The notes under the pieces are model-generated. The model was given only the letters and a program-made list of their open reading frames with translations, ran no database searches and was not told the origin of the DNA. This document shows, in pieces, positions 41,247 through 50,264 of a stretch of DNA of 64,000 nt (position 1 is its first letter; each line of letters starts with the position of its first letter). Location: positions 1 to 64,000 of the forward strand of contig JBBRFW010000005.1 in the NCBI GenBank assembly GCA_038241255.1, written 5' to 3'. Origin of the DNA: Schlegelella_A sp038241255. GTDB taxonomy: Bacteria; Pseudomonadota; Gammaproteobacteria; Burkholderiales; Burkholderiaceae_C. The position numbers and the translations under genes are program-made.

Positions 41247-42287
41247 ATGTACGTTCGCAACGCCTGGTACGTCGCCTGCACCGTCGACGAGATCGCCGTC
41301 GCGCCGCTCGGCCGTTCGATCTGCGGTCAGCGCATGGTGCTGTTCCGCAGCGAGGGCGGCGCCGTCTCGGCGCTCGAAGACTTCTGCCCGCACCGCGGCG
41401 CTCCGCTGTCGCTCGGCCGCGTCCGGGAGGATGGCCGCATCGTCTGCGGCTACCACGGCCTGGTCATGGGCGGCGACGGCCGCTGCATCGGCATGCCCGG
41501 GCAGCGGGTGCGACCGACGATCCGCTCGTATCCGGCGCTCGAGCGCCACGGATTCGTCTGGGTCTGGCCCGGCGAGAAGGGCGCCGCCGATCCGGCGCGC
41601 CTGCATCCACTGCCCTGGGCCGGGAGCCCAAACTGGGCGTACGGCGGCGGCCTCTATCACGTCAGGTGCGACTACCGGCTCATGATCGACAACCTGATGG
41701 ACCTCACGCACGAGACCTACGTGCACGCGACCAGCATCGGCCAGCCGGAGATCGAGGACGCGGCGCCGGACACACGAGTCGAGGGCGATTCGGCGATCAC
41801 CAGCCGCTTCATGAGCAACATCGCGGCGCCGCCGTTCTGGCGCGCCGCGCTGCGCGGCAACCATCTCGCCGACGAGGTGCCGGTCGATCGCTGGCAGATC
41901 TGCCGATTCAGCCCGCCGAGCCACGTGATGATCGAAGTCGGCGTCGCCCACGCCGGACACGGCGGCTACGACGCGCCGCCCGAGCGCAAGGTGTCGAGCG
42001 TCGTGGTCGACTTCATCACCCCCGAGACCGACACCTCGATCTGGTACTTCTGGGGCATGGCGCGCAACTTCAACGTCGAGGACCAGGCGCTCACGGCGGC
42101 GATCCGCGACGGCCAGGCGGCGATCTTCGGGGAGGACGTCGGCATCCTGGAGGCACAGCAGCGCAGCCTCTCCGAGCAGCCGAGCCGACACCTGATGCGG
42201 CTGAACATCGACATGGGCGGCTTCGAGGCGCGCCGCATCCTCGAGCGGCTTGTCGCCGAAGAGCAGAACGACCTGCTGAAGAGCTGA
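41247..42287 (+). CDS. Rieske non-heme iron oxygenase, VanA-like (copy 2)
   Basis: A 346-residue oxygenase alpha subunit. Rieske ligands are C47-x-H49 and C67-x2-H70 (CPHRGAPLSLG and CGYHGLVM), and the mononuclear iron motif is in DNLMDLTHETYVHATSIG near residue 149. It is paralogous to the gene at 31.2 kb (both start MYVRN and WYV) but without the repeat tail. It resembles vanillate O-demethylase-type enzymes; no reductase lies next to it. Substrate specificity cannot be assigned. Confidence 0.9.
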   Translation: MYVRNAWYVACTVDEIAVAPLGRSICGQRMVLFRSEGGAVSALEDFCPHRGAPLSLGRVREDGRIVCGYHGLVMGGDGRCIGMPGQRVRPTIRSYPALERHGFVWVWPGEKGAADPARLHPLPWAGSPNWAYGGGLYHVRCDYRLMIDNLMDLTHETYVHATSIGQPEIEDAAPDTRVEGDSAITSRFMSNIAAPPFWRAALRGNHLADEVPVDRWQICRFSPPSHVMIEVGVAHAGHGGYDAPPERKVSSVVVDFITPETDTSIWYFWGMARNFNVEDQALTAAIRDGQAAIFGEDVGILEAQQRSLSEQPSRHLMRLNIDMGGFEARRILERLVAEEQNDLLKS

Positions 42288-42379
42288 CCTGAAGGCGCGC
42301 CGAACGGGCGCGAACTTGAGTCCGCCCGTCCGCGCGGGCCGGCCGCACGTCAGAAGCGCTGGGGACCGCCGGTCGCCGC

Positions 42380-42806
42380 ACCGCAACCGCGCGTCGCGTG
42401 GCCGTTCGCCTTCCGCGGCAGCGTCATCGCCGGCGCCCAGTGGGTCGTCCTCGCCAGCGACATGGACGGGCTCGGCGCAGCGTCCGACGCCGACCGCCAA
42501 GCGCATCCGAACCAGACCGTCAATGCCGTCAACGGCGTGATCACGGCGGTCAACCCGGTCGGCACAATCACCGTCATGCAAACGAAGGCAGACCGGCCCG
42601 TGGCCGCCGCCGTCTACACGGTCACCCTCGCACGCGAAGTTCATGGAAGGCCACGCGTCATGTCTGGCGCCACAGGTTACGGTGCAGGCGATTGGCTCGC
42701 TCGCCGGGACGACGCTGGCGGCGAAGATCATGACCGTGAAGGGCTGCGCAGGCGAGGTGCACTCCGAGCCGCACGCGCCGGAGCCGGCACCGGCGGCGCC
42801 GGGTGA
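42380..42806 (+). pseudogene. Possible remnant of a DUF5666-like beta-repeat protein
   Basis: About 700 bp between the Rieske gene and the next small gene lack an intact gene. Within it, one frame reads VNAVNGVITAVNPVGTITV and VAAAVYTVTLA, then near 42635 an adjacent frame continues FMEGHASCLAPQVTVQAIGS and LAGTTLAAKIMTVKG. These alternating strand-like pieces resemble a DUF5666-type domain interrupted by a frameshift. Support is by eye and weak; the rest of the interval (42288-42380 and 42807-42987) shows nothing recognisable. Confidence 0.3.
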
Positions 42807-42987
42807 TTCCGGGGCCGAAGTAACGGCCTTCGTTGAGCAGGCGCCGGCCGAAATCCGCGGCGGCTCCCGCCTCGGCGCGGCCACATCGCGAACAAAGCCG
42901 CATCCGCGACGAGGCGAGCGCGGGCCGAGCGGGCGACATCGTCAACACTCGTGGCCTCCGTCCTACCCTGGCGCCCGCTGCTGCCCC

Positions 42988-43320
42988 ATGCCCGCCCGCG
43001 AGATCAAATCCCGTAGCGACGACCTCCTCTGGCGCGCCGTTGGCTTCTTCGTCGGTCTGCCGCTGCTTCTGATGCTGATGGTGTGCGCGGCCAGTGCGCT
43101 CAGCGACGGTGGCCGCATTCCTTCGGAGCTCGCCGCCGCGGCGCGCGAGACCGGCGTCATGCGGTGCTCGGAAGGCAGGATCGAGCACGGCGATGGCTCG
43201 CTCCTCGACCGCCTGTTCGACACCGGCCGATTCCGCTGCACGGCCTGGCGCCTGCGCCAGCAACTGTTCGACCCGAGCACGGGAACCACCGCCTGGCCGT
43301 CGTCGCCGCGGCGCCGATAG
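42988..43320 (+). CDS. Small hypothetical membrane protein
   Basis: A 110-residue protein with a charged N-terminus (MPAREIKSRSDDLLWRAVGF) and one membrane helix (VGFFVGLPLLLMLMVCAASAL, about 17-38). The C-terminal part has two cysteines (VMRCSEGRIEHGDG and GRFRCTAWRLRQQL) that could pair in the periplasm. The real membrane segment and balanced composition support coding. It converges with the O-methyltransferase gene, 13 bp between stops. No family recognised. Confidence 0.55.
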   Translation: MPAREIKSRSDDLLWRAVGFFVGLPLLLMLMVCAASALSDGGRIPSELAAAARETGVMRCSEGRIEHGDGSLLDRLFDTGRFRCTAWRLRQQLFDPSTGTTAWPSSPRRR

Positions 43321-43333
43321 GGCGTCGATCCGG

Positions 43334-43993
43334 TCAGCGCTTGCGGGCGAGCGTCAGGCCATCGCCGATCGGCAGCAGCGAGAGGTCGATGCGCGCATCG
43401 TCGTGCAGCTTGGCATTGAGCGCCTGCAGCGCGACGGTGTCGGCGTCGCCCGCCGGGTGCGCCACCTTGCCGCTCCAGAGCGTGTTGTCGATCGCGATCA
43501 GCCCGCCGGCGCGCAGCAGTCGCAGGCAGCGCTCGTAGTAGGCGTCGTAGCCCTGCTTGTCGGCGTCGATGAAGGCGAAGTCGTACTGCCCCGCCTCGCC
43601 CGCGGCGAGCCGCGCGTCGAGGGTCGCGATCGCCGGCCCGAGCTGCAGGTCGATCTTCCCCGCCACACCGGCGCGTTCCCAGAACGGGCGGCCGACGCGC
43701 GTGTACTCGTCGCTGATGTCGCAAGCGAGCAGCGTGCCGTCGTCGGGCAGGGCGAGAGCGACCGAGAGCGCGCTGTAGCCGGTGAAGACGCCGATCTCGA
43801 TCGTGCGTCGCGCGCTCAGGAGCTTGACCAGCAGCGCCATGAACTGCCCCTGCTCGGGCGAGATCTGCATGCCCGCATGCGGGTGGGCCGCGGTCGCCTC
43901 GCGCAGCGCAAGCTGGGCTGGGTGTTCGCGCAGCGAACGATCGAGAAGATAGCGGTACAGCGCGTCGTCGACGTGGAGCGTGCGGCGCGACAT
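43334..43993 (-). CDS. SAM-dependent O-methyltransferase (class I, COG4122-like)
   Basis: A 219-residue enzyme resembling catechol/caffeoyl-CoA O-methyltransferases: SAM-binding motif TIEIGVFTGYSALSVALALP at about 64-83, the acidic LLACDISDEYT strand, FAFIDADKQGYDAYYE with the metal-binding Asp, and LIAIDNTLWSGKV. It probably methylates an ortho-diphenol in the cytoplasm. It starts 17 bp after the stop of the phasin-like gene, so the two may be co-transcribed. The ATG at 43993 begins the family N-terminus. Confidence 0.9.
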   Translation of the reverse strand: MSRRTLHVDDALYRYLLDRSLREHPAQLALREATAAHPHAGMQISPEQGQFMALLVKLLSARRTIEIGVFTGYSALSVALALPDDGTLLACDISDEYTRVGRPFWERAGVAGKIDLQLGPAIATLDARLAAGEAGQYDFAFIDADKQGYDAYYERCLRLLRAGGLIAIDNTLWSGKVAHPAGDADTVALQALNAKLHDDARIDLSLLPIGDGLTLARKR

Positions 43994-44010
43994 CGGTGGG
44001 CTCCCGCTTC

Positions 44011-44445
44011 CTAGCGAAGCTTCGTGCGGCGGAGGCGCTTGGCGTTGGCGACGGCCTTGCGATGGACCGGCGCGAACCCCTTCGCCAGGACGCCGAGCGC
44101 GGCGCGATGAAGCTGCGCCGTCGCACTCGGCAACGACGGCTTCCTGCCGCGCGCGGCGGCGAGAAAGGTCTTGAAAAACGAGGCCGCCAGCGCCTGGTTC
44201 GCGAGCGCCGCCTGCGCGGCCATCGCGTTCCAGGACTCGCCGAAGGCCGCGTTCTTCTCTGCGAACATGCGCTCGAACTCCTTGCGGTCGCGCGGCGACA
44301 GCGTCGGCCCCGACAACGCCATGCGCGAGACGCGATGGGCGACGACCTGAGGCACCGCCTGCGCGAGCTCGGCGGCCTTGAGGGCGAGGGACCGGGCGGC
44401 GCGGCTGCGACGTGCCGACGTCGGTTTCGGGTGAACGGGCTTCAA
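44011..44445 (-). CDS. PHA granule-associated phasin-like protein (TTG start)
   Basis: A 144-residue helical protein. The central part, AQAVPQVVAHRVSRMALSGP and LSPRDRKEFERMFAEKNAAF, matches the granule-associated phasin-like family of betaproteobacteria, and is followed by a basic Lys/Arg-rich tail (KRLRRTKLR) that could touch DNA or granule surface. No ATG precedes the conserved part; the TTG at 44443-44445 is chosen because GAGGAG (44453-44458) sits 7 bp upstream. An upstream neighbour is the divergently unrelated TPR gene; the O-methyltransferase follows. Granule association is by family resemblance. Confidence 0.78.
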   Translation of the reverse strand: MKPVHPKPTSARRSRAARSLALKAAELAQAVPQVVAHRVSRMALSGPTLSPRDRKEFERMFAEKNAAFGESWNAMAAQAALANQALAASFFKTFLAAARGRKPSLPSATAQLHRAALGVLAKGFAPVHRKAVANAKRLRRTKLR

Positions 44446-44452
44446 TCGCGGG

Positions 44453-44458
44453 CTCCTC
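44453..44458 (-). promoter_or_regulatory. Ribosome binding site deciding the TTG start of the phasin-like gene
   Basis: GAGGAG on the minus strand, 7 bp before the TTG at 44443-44445. It is the only strong Shine-Dalgarno-like sequence upstream of the conserved phasin-like coding region and so fixes the non-ATG start. Confidence 0.7.
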
Positions 44459-44587
44459 GCGCCTGAAGCGCGCAAATGGGGACGAGCGGTGGGAATGCTC
44501 GAGTGTGAACGAAACGGTCGCCACGAACGCCGTTCGGGGCGGGCGCAGATCGAGGCAGCCCGTTTGCGGTGGGCCCCGGGGTCAACG

Positions 44588-45466
44588 CTATTCTTTCGAA
44601 GCCTCGAGCTTGACCGCATATTCGTCGGCCAGCAACGCATTCCCGTTCGCCCGGTAAAGCTGCTCGAGCTCCTCGTACACATAAGAGTCTGGCTGGCCGG
44701 CCTCACGCCACTCTCGCTCCAGACGGAGCTGAATGTCGATGGCCTCCTGGTGCCTTCCCTGGGCGCGCAGGGTTCTGGCGATCATCCAGTGCGCGATGCG
44801 CACGTTGGCGGGTCGATTCGCGCGCTCGTGAGCGGCCAGGGAGAGCCGATACTGCGCGAGGGCCTCGTCGTAGTTTCCAAGCAGGTGATTCGCGTAGCCG
44901 ACGTTGTTGCGCAGGGATCCTTCCCATTTCTTCGCCTCGGGCCGGGAGGACGCCTCCATATACGCGAGTGCCTCGAGGTCCCACTTCAACTGCCCACTCG
45001 GCTCGGTATCGACGGTGGACATCATGTGAAGGGCATCGATCGCCAGCCCGTCCAGGCGAGCGCCTCGAGCTCGTTCGAAGGCTTCGGTGTACAGCGAGCG
45101 GGCGTTCTCCTTCGACTCCGGCGTCTGTTCTTCAGGCCGATGGGCGGTCGACGCGTAGGTACGGCCCATTTCCAGAAAGTACCGCACCTGTGCCTCAGCA
45201 GACGCATCTGGAATGGCGTCCCGGATCTCGGCAAGGATGCGGCGAGCTTCTGCGAAGTTCTTGCGCAACCCGTAGGTCCGAGCGAGCTGAGTCCGAAGGA
45301 CGATGGCGTCGTCTCCACTCTCGCCGACGAGGGCCTGGCGAAAGCGCTGCTCGCTGAGCCCGGCGTCCGAATAGTTCCACAGCGCCGAGACATCCAGTGC
45401 CATCGCGCTATTCCCGACCGTGCAAAAAGCCAGCAACAACCATGGGGCGACGAGTGAGACTCTCAC
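44588..45466 (-). CDS. Exported TPR-repeat protein
   Basis: A 292-residue protein with a signal peptide (leader ending NSAMA, about 22 residues) and then tetratricopeptide repeats, for instance LARTYGLRKNFAEARRILAE, LRNNVGYANHLLGNYDEALA and IARTLRAQGRHQEAIDIQ. It is probably periplasmic and mediates protein-protein contacts. The start is a GTG at 45466 directly before the signal peptide; no better ATG exists. Base use is slightly less G+C-rich than neighbouring genes, with more mixed third positions, possibly a sign of separate ancestry. Confidence 0.8.
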   Translation of the reverse strand: MRVSLVAPWLLLAFCTVGNSAMALDVSALWNYSDAGLSEQRFRQALVGESGDDAIVLRTQLARTYGLRKNFAEARRILAEIRDAIPDASAEAQVRYFLEMGRTYASTAHRPEEQTPESKENARSLYTEAFERARGARLDGLAIDALHMMSTVDTEPSGQLKWDLEALAYMEASSRPEAKKWEGSLRNNVGYANHLLGNYDEALAQYRLSLAAHERANRPANVRIAHWMIARTLRAQGRHQEAIDIQLRLEREWREAGQPDSYVYEELEQLYRANGNALLADEYAVKLEASKE

Positions 45467-45599
45467 AGTGACATCCGCTCGTCGCCGAGCTTAGCCCCTG
45501 CAATGCGGGCCGACAAGCGCCATGACCGGGCGGCGCGAGCCGGTCGTTCACGGGCTCGCGCAGAATCGGCGGCTTCATGCACTGCCAAGGGGCCCTCGA

Positions 45600-46331
45600 A
45601 TGAAACTCCGCCGACTGCTCCTCCTCGCTTCCCTCTCCGCCGTCCTGCCGGCGGCCGCATTCGCCCAGGACGCCCTGCGCGTCGTCACGGACGCCACCTT
45701 TCCGCCGATGGAATTCAGCAAGGACGGGAAGCGCACCGGTTTCGACATCGAGCTGACCGAGGCCCTTTGTGCGGCGATGGGCCGCAAGATCGAGTGGATC
45801 GACATCGACTTCAAGGGCCTGATCCCGGCGCTCGTCTCCAAGCGAGCCGATCTGGCGATGTCGGCCATCTACATCACCGACGAGCGCCGCAAGGTGGTCG
45901 ACTTCAGCGATCCTTACTTCGCCGGCGGCCTCGTCGTGCTCACCACCAAGGCCGGTCCGATCAAGACGCTGAAGGACCTCGACGGCAAGAAGGTGACCGT
46001 CCAGGTCGGCACCAAGTCGGTTGGCTACCTGAAGGACAACTACCCCAAGGTTGAACGCGTCGAGGTCGAGAAGAACCAGGAGATGTTCAACCTTGTCGAG
46101 ATCGGCCGCGCCGATGCGGCCGTCACCGGCAAGCCGGCCGCGAAGATCTTCGCGCAAGCCAAGCCGGCCCTGCACGTGCTCGACGAGCAGCTGACGACCG
46201 AGGACTACGGCATCGCCATCCGGAAGGACGCCCCGGAGCTGCGTGCGGCGGTAAATGCCGCGCTGAAGAAGATCAGGGCCGACGGCACCTACGACAAGCT
46301 CGTCCAGAAGTGGTTCGAAGCCGGCCGCTGA
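45600..46331 (+). CDS. Polar amino acid ABC transporter periplasmic binding protein
   Basis: A 243-residue family 3 binding protein with leader ending AAAFA (about 22 residues). Conserved pieces: LRVVTDATFPPMEFSKDGK, FDIELTEALCAAMGRKIEW, IPALVSKRADLAMSAIYITDERR and VDFSDPYFAGGLVVL. These bind lysine/arginine/ornithine, histidine or glutamine type ligands. A matching permease follows 47 bp downstream, but no ATPase gene, so a shared ATPase from elsewhere is needed. The ATG at 45600 is chosen because it opens the signal peptide. Confidence 0.92.
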   Translation: MKLRRLLLLASLSAVLPAAAFAQDALRVVTDATFPPMEFSKDGKRTGFDIELTEALCAAMGRKIEWIDIDFKGLIPALVSKRADLAMSAIYITDERRKVVDFSDPYFAGGLVVLTTKAGPIKTLKDLDGKKVTVQVGTKSVGYLKDNYPKVERVEVEKNQEMFNLVEIGRADAAVTGKPAAKIFAQAKPALHVLDEQLTTEDYGIAIRKDAPELRAAVNAALKKIRADGTYDKLVQKWFEAGR

Positions 46332-46378
46332 CGCGCACGCGGCGCTAGGCGCGCGGGTGATCCGGGCTGTCATTGTCG

Positions 46379-47047
46379 ATGGAGCTTGACTTCTCGCCGG
46401 TCGGCGCCGGCTGGCCCGATCTGCTGCGTGGGGCGCTCGCGACGATCGAGGTCACTACTGCCTCGCTCGCCCTCGGCTGCGTGCTCGGTCTGGTGGCGGG
46501 CCTGGGCCGGCTCGATCCGAAGCGACAGCCGTTTTATGCGATTTGCAGCGGCTACGTGCTGCTGATCCGCGGCACCCCGTTGCTGGTGCAGCTCTTCCTG
46601 CTCTTCTTCGGCCTGCCGCAGTTCGGCATCCTGCTGCCGGCGTTCGTGTGCGCGGTGCTCGGCCTGGGGCTGTACTCCGGCGCGTACGTTTCCGAGATCG
46701 TGCGGGGCGCGATCCAGTCGATCGATCGCGAGCAGACGCTCGCCGCCCAATCGCTCGGTATGACGCCGCGCCAGGTCATGCGAAACGTCGTGCTGCCGCA
46801 GGCGCTGCTGCGCATGATCCCGCCGCTCGGCAACGAGTTCATCGCCCTGATCAAGAACTCGGCGCTGGTCTCGCTCCTGACGATCCCCGACCTGATGCAC
46901 GAAGGGCAGAAGATCATCGCCGTCTCGTACCGCTCGCTCGAGGTCTACCTCGCCGTCGCTGCGGTCTATCTCGTCCTGACCGGCTCGACCGCGTGGCTCC
47001 TGCGGCGAATGGAATATCGGCTCAGCAAGAGTCGGCGACTCGGGTGA
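46379..47047 (+). CDS. Polar amino acid ABC transporter permease
   Basis: A 222-residue inner membrane protein with about five helices of the His/Glu/Gln/Arg/opine permease family. The early PVGAGWPDLLRGALATIEVT and TPLLVQLFLLFFGLPQFGI pieces and the EAA loop (IDREQTLAAQSLGMTPRQV) are clear. It pairs with the binding protein 47 bp upstream. Only one permease is present; the family often functions as a homodimer. An in-frame TTG two codons earlier is possible, but ATG at 46379 is preferred. No ATPase follows; a broken amidohydrolase does. Confidence 0.92.
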   Translation: MELDFSPVGAGWPDLLRGALATIEVTTASLALGCVLGLVAGLGRLDPKRQPFYAICSGYVLLIRGTPLLVQLFLLFFGLPQFGILLPAFVCAVLGLGLYSGAYVSEIVRGAIQSIDREQTLAAQSLGMTPRQVMRNVVLPQALLRMIPPLGNEFIALIKNSALVSLLTIPDLMHEGQKIIAVSYRSLEVYLAVAAVYLVLTGSTAWLLRRMEYRLSKSRRLG

Positions 47048-47225
47048 GGGGAAGCGCCCGAGGAGATCCTGCTCGCGCGGCCGCAGGCACGAGCGCGGGG
47101 ATGGACGGTGCGCCCGCGCCGGATTCCAACTGGCGGTCAATTCTCCCGGAGACTCGCATGGCACGCCAATCGCAGATCGAACACGCAGACACCGAGGCGA
47201 CCCGACGCGTCTTCTGCCGAGGCTC

Positions 47226-47949
47226 GTGTTCGTCTGCTGGATCGCTTGCGTCCTCGGCTTCACCGTGTCACCGGCGACGGCGGCGGACGTCGTCGTGTAT
47301 GTCTACGAGAACGACAACCTGAAAGAGCGGGGCCGCCGCGTCGTCGAACGCGGCGATGACGGCTTCTACACGGTGAAGTCATCTACAAAAACAACGGGCG
47401 CCGGCCCGATCTCAGCGATCGCTTCCGCTTGTGCCGGACGGCAGCTTCAGCGAGTGTCACGTCACCGGCCGGTCCACCTATGGCGCCGTGGTGAACGAGC
47501 ATTTCGAACGCAAGGGAGCCCCGGCCCCGCCTGGGGGCGGGCACCGACCAGATCCCGGGATTCACGCTGCAGTCGGAACTCGCCCTTTACGTCCAGGCGG
47601 GGCTTGACACCGGCCCAGGCTCTGCAGATCGCCACGCGCAATACCGCGAAACACACCCGGTCGAGCCAGGACCGCGGAAAGCGTGTCAGTGGGCAAGATG
47701 GCCGATCTGATCCTTGTCGACGGCGACCCGACACGCGACATCGGCGATTTGCGGAAGGTAGCGATCGTGATCACGCAAGGCCATTGGATGTCCCACGAAG
47801 AATTGCACGAGGAGATGGGCATCACGCCGTTCGTGCCGTCTGTTCCGCGGGTAGTGGCCGGGAAGAAAGTGATCGCCGAGTCCGTGGACGGGGGCGGCGC
47901 TGGGTACCGGCTGCGCGCTGCGGAGTACGAAGGGGCGCGAGCTGACTGA
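47226..47949 (+). pseudogene. Amidohydrolase-family remnant (catalytic core deleted, frameshifted)
   Basis: The order of motifs matches an exported metal-dependent amidohydrolase. A hydrophobic leader (FVCWIACVLGFTVSPATA) is followed by the N-terminal domain (DVVVYVYENDNLKERGRRVV, then in another frame RPDLSDRFRL and CHVTGRSTYGAVVNEHFERK). The sequence then jumps to the far C-terminal part: GAGTDQIPGFTLQSELALY, a shift near 47600 to LTPAQALQIATRNTAKHT, and a shift near 47685 to VGKMADLILVDGDP ending at 47949. The several hundred residues holding the metal ligands are missing. It is therefore non-functional. Confidence 0.8.
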
Positions 47950-47976
47950 CGATGAACGGGGGTCCGGCTGCGAGCC

Positions 47977-50088
47977 TCAGAGGGTCAGGCCGAGGGCTGC
48001 CTCGCGAATGCGGGCCGCCTCGATGATCATGAGGCGGAGACGTCGCGTCAGCCAGGGCATTACGTCATGCGCCGCCGGCCGTTCCGGCAACAAGGCGAGA
48101 CGCTCGAGCTCGCTCTCGGCAGCCGGCAGCGCGCTCGCGATGCTGCCGTTGAGCTCCGTGGCCATCATTGCGGCCGCTTCCGCGAGCGCAGCGTCGATCT
48201 GTCGCCGCGGTGCCTCGGGATCGTCGGCGAGTCTGGCCAGCGTCACGCGCACCATTGACAGGTGCGCCATCAGCCGCTCGCCGCGGTCGATCAGCGCGGC
48301 GATCCGGCGCGCCGGCAGGCGCACGCCCTGGGGCTCGACGCCGCTGCGCTGCAGCGCGGCCGCCAAGGCGGCGAGCGTGTCGTAGGCCTGGCGACGCGCC
48401 AGTCGCTCTTCCACGGGATCACCGGTTTCGGCGCGCAGCGAGTGCGAGGCGTACTCCCGCAGGTCGCGCAGCACGCGCCGGATCTGATCCGCGACGCCGC
48501 GCCGCTCCCACGAGGGCAGGACGTAGCTGAACGACCAGGCGAGGAGCGCACCGAGGAAGGTATCGGCGACGCGCTCGATGATCGCGAATCCGGCTTCGGG
48601 GTTGACGAGGTGCGATTGCAGAAGCGCCATGATGCTGGCCGCGGTCGCGGTGAGCCAGTAGCGCGGGACCACGAACGCATGGGCCGTTCCCAGCGCGACC
48701 AGGAACACGGTGTTCAGCGACAACGCCGAGGGCAGCCGTGCAAGAGCGACGACGACGAGGCAGCCGAGCAGGGTGCCGAGGACGCGCGCGTTGCGCCGGG
48801 CGAGCGTCTCCCCGAGGCTGCCGCGCAGGACGACGGCAACGCTCAACACCAGCCAGTACGGGTGCGAGCCCCAAGGCAGCGCGAGCGCCAGGTAATAGGC
48901 CGTCGCCAGCGCGAGCGCCATGCGAACGGCATGGCGCAGCACCAGCGACTCGAGGCGCCAGTGCGGGCGCAAGGCCCTCAGCGGCCAGCCGTCGGGGGTG
49001 ACAAAGCGGTGCAGCTGCTCCTGCGTCAATGGCAACGGCTCGACCTCGCCGCGCAGCGCCCGGTGGATCCGGGCCAGGTCGCCGTGCATCCGGCGGACGC
49101 GGTTGACGAGCGAGGGAACGAGGCGGGCGCGCACATCGTCGCCGACCCACGCGAGGTCGGCGAACGCGGCATCGACGTCGGGCGACGGCGTCCTCTCCTC
49201 CGGCACGGTGCCGTCGCGGACATGATCGGCGGCGCCGGCCAGTCCGGCCGCGACCGCGCGCAGCGCCACCGCGACGCGATCGAGGATCGCCCGGCCGACG
49301 ACGTCGCCGCCGCCGAGCTGATCGGCATCGAGGCGGCTGGCGAGCAGGACATCGCGCAAGTCGAGAACACGCAGCACGATCGCGACGTGGCGGCGCGTGC
49401 GCGCCGTTTGCGTCGCGACAAAGAATAGGTCTCGCGCCGCCTGCAGCCGATCGGCGAGCGTCGCCTCGGCGCTGATCCAGGCCTTGAGCGGAGCCGTGGC
49501 GCCCTCGGCGGGCGCCGCGACCAGCACGCCGGCGCGCAACCGAAACAGCTCGGTGGCGCTGCGCAGCACGGCGACGAGGGCCAGGGTGCGATAGCGCTTC
49601 TGGACCGCGGCGACCGCGAGCGTGGACCAGGCGAGGAAGGCGAAGCTGCCGCACGCGCTCCAGCCGGCCGCTGCCAGCGGATGCTCGCCGGGAGGAACCG
49701 CCATGGCGAAGACCATCGACAGGATCGGCGTGAACGACACCGTGCCGACGCGCGCGCCCCAGGCGAGCGTCAGCATGCCGATGAACGCGACCGCCGCCAC
49801 CGCCGCGCCGAGCGCCAGCGGATGCGCACGGAGCAGATCGACGACGAGTGCGGCGACGGCGCTCAGCACGGCTGCGGCGCCGACGCGGCGCGCGTTGCGC
49901 ACCACCGTGCTGGGAAGGTCGGCGATACTGGCGCAGACGGCGCCGCTCACGACCAGCGCGGCGGTGTGCGGGCCGGCGAGCGCGAGCGCGATCAGCTGGA
50001 TGGCGCCGATGCCAAGCGCGACCTCGACGCCGTTGATCGCATAGGCCGGCAACAGCCGCCAGACATGAAGGGACGTGGGCAGTCGCAT
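47977..50088 (-). CDS. FUSC-family inner membrane protein (YccS/AaeB-like)
   Basis: A 703-residue membrane protein with two groups of hydrophobic helices: N-terminal (about 12-145) and central (about 395-520), separated and followed by soluble helical regions. The central segment PYWLVLSVAVVLRGSLGETL with RRNARVLGTLLGCLVV matches the FUSC signature. Relatives include AaeB, an aromatic acid efflux pump, and YccS/YhfK of unknown function. No AaeA-type adaptor is next to it. The ATG at 50088 is preferred; an in-frame TTG at 50181 would add 31 residues of low conservation. Confidence 0.83.
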   Translation of the reverse strand: MRLPTSLHVWRLLPAYAINGVEVALGIGAIQLIALALAGPHTAALVVSGAVCASIADLPSTVVRNARRVGAAAVLSAVAALVVDLLRAHPLALGAAVAAVAFIGMLTLAWGARVGTVSFTPILSMVFAMAVPPGEHPLAAAGWSACGSFAFLAWSTLAVAAVQKRYRTLALVAVLRSATELFRLRAGVLVAAPAEGATAPLKAWISAEATLADRLQAARDLFFVATQTARTRRHVAIVLRVLDLRDVLLASRLDADQLGGGDVVGRAILDRVAVALRAVAAGLAGAADHVRDGTVPEERTPSPDVDAAFADLAWVGDDVRARLVPSLVNRVRRMHGDLARIHRALRGEVEPLPLTQEQLHRFVTPDGWPLRALRPHWRLESLVLRHAVRMALALATAYYLALALPWGSHPYWLVLSVAVVLRGSLGETLARRNARVLGTLLGCLVVVALARLPSALSLNTVFLVALGTAHAFVVPRYWLTATAASIMALLQSHLVNPEAGFAIIERVADTFLGALLAWSFSYVLPSWERRGVADQIRRVLRDLREYASHSLRAETGDPVEERLARRQAYDTLAALAAALQRSGVEPQGVRLPARRIAALIDRGERLMAHLSMVRVTLARLADDPEAPRRQIDAALAEAAAMMATELNGSIASALPAAESELERLALLPERPAAHDVMPWLTRRLRLMIIEAARIREAALGLTL

Positions 50089-50264
50089 GGAGGTGCGGAG
50101 CGAGAGCCCTGTGGAGGAAGCCGCAGCATAGCCGCGCTCGGCGTCGACGACGGGGGTCGACGCGACCTGATCCCTCGTCAAGGCGCCGCCAACGCCTCCG
50201 CCATGCGTTCATGCGCGTGGGCCGGGCAGCAACGAAGCCGCCGTAGAGCTCGGATCGCCATCGG

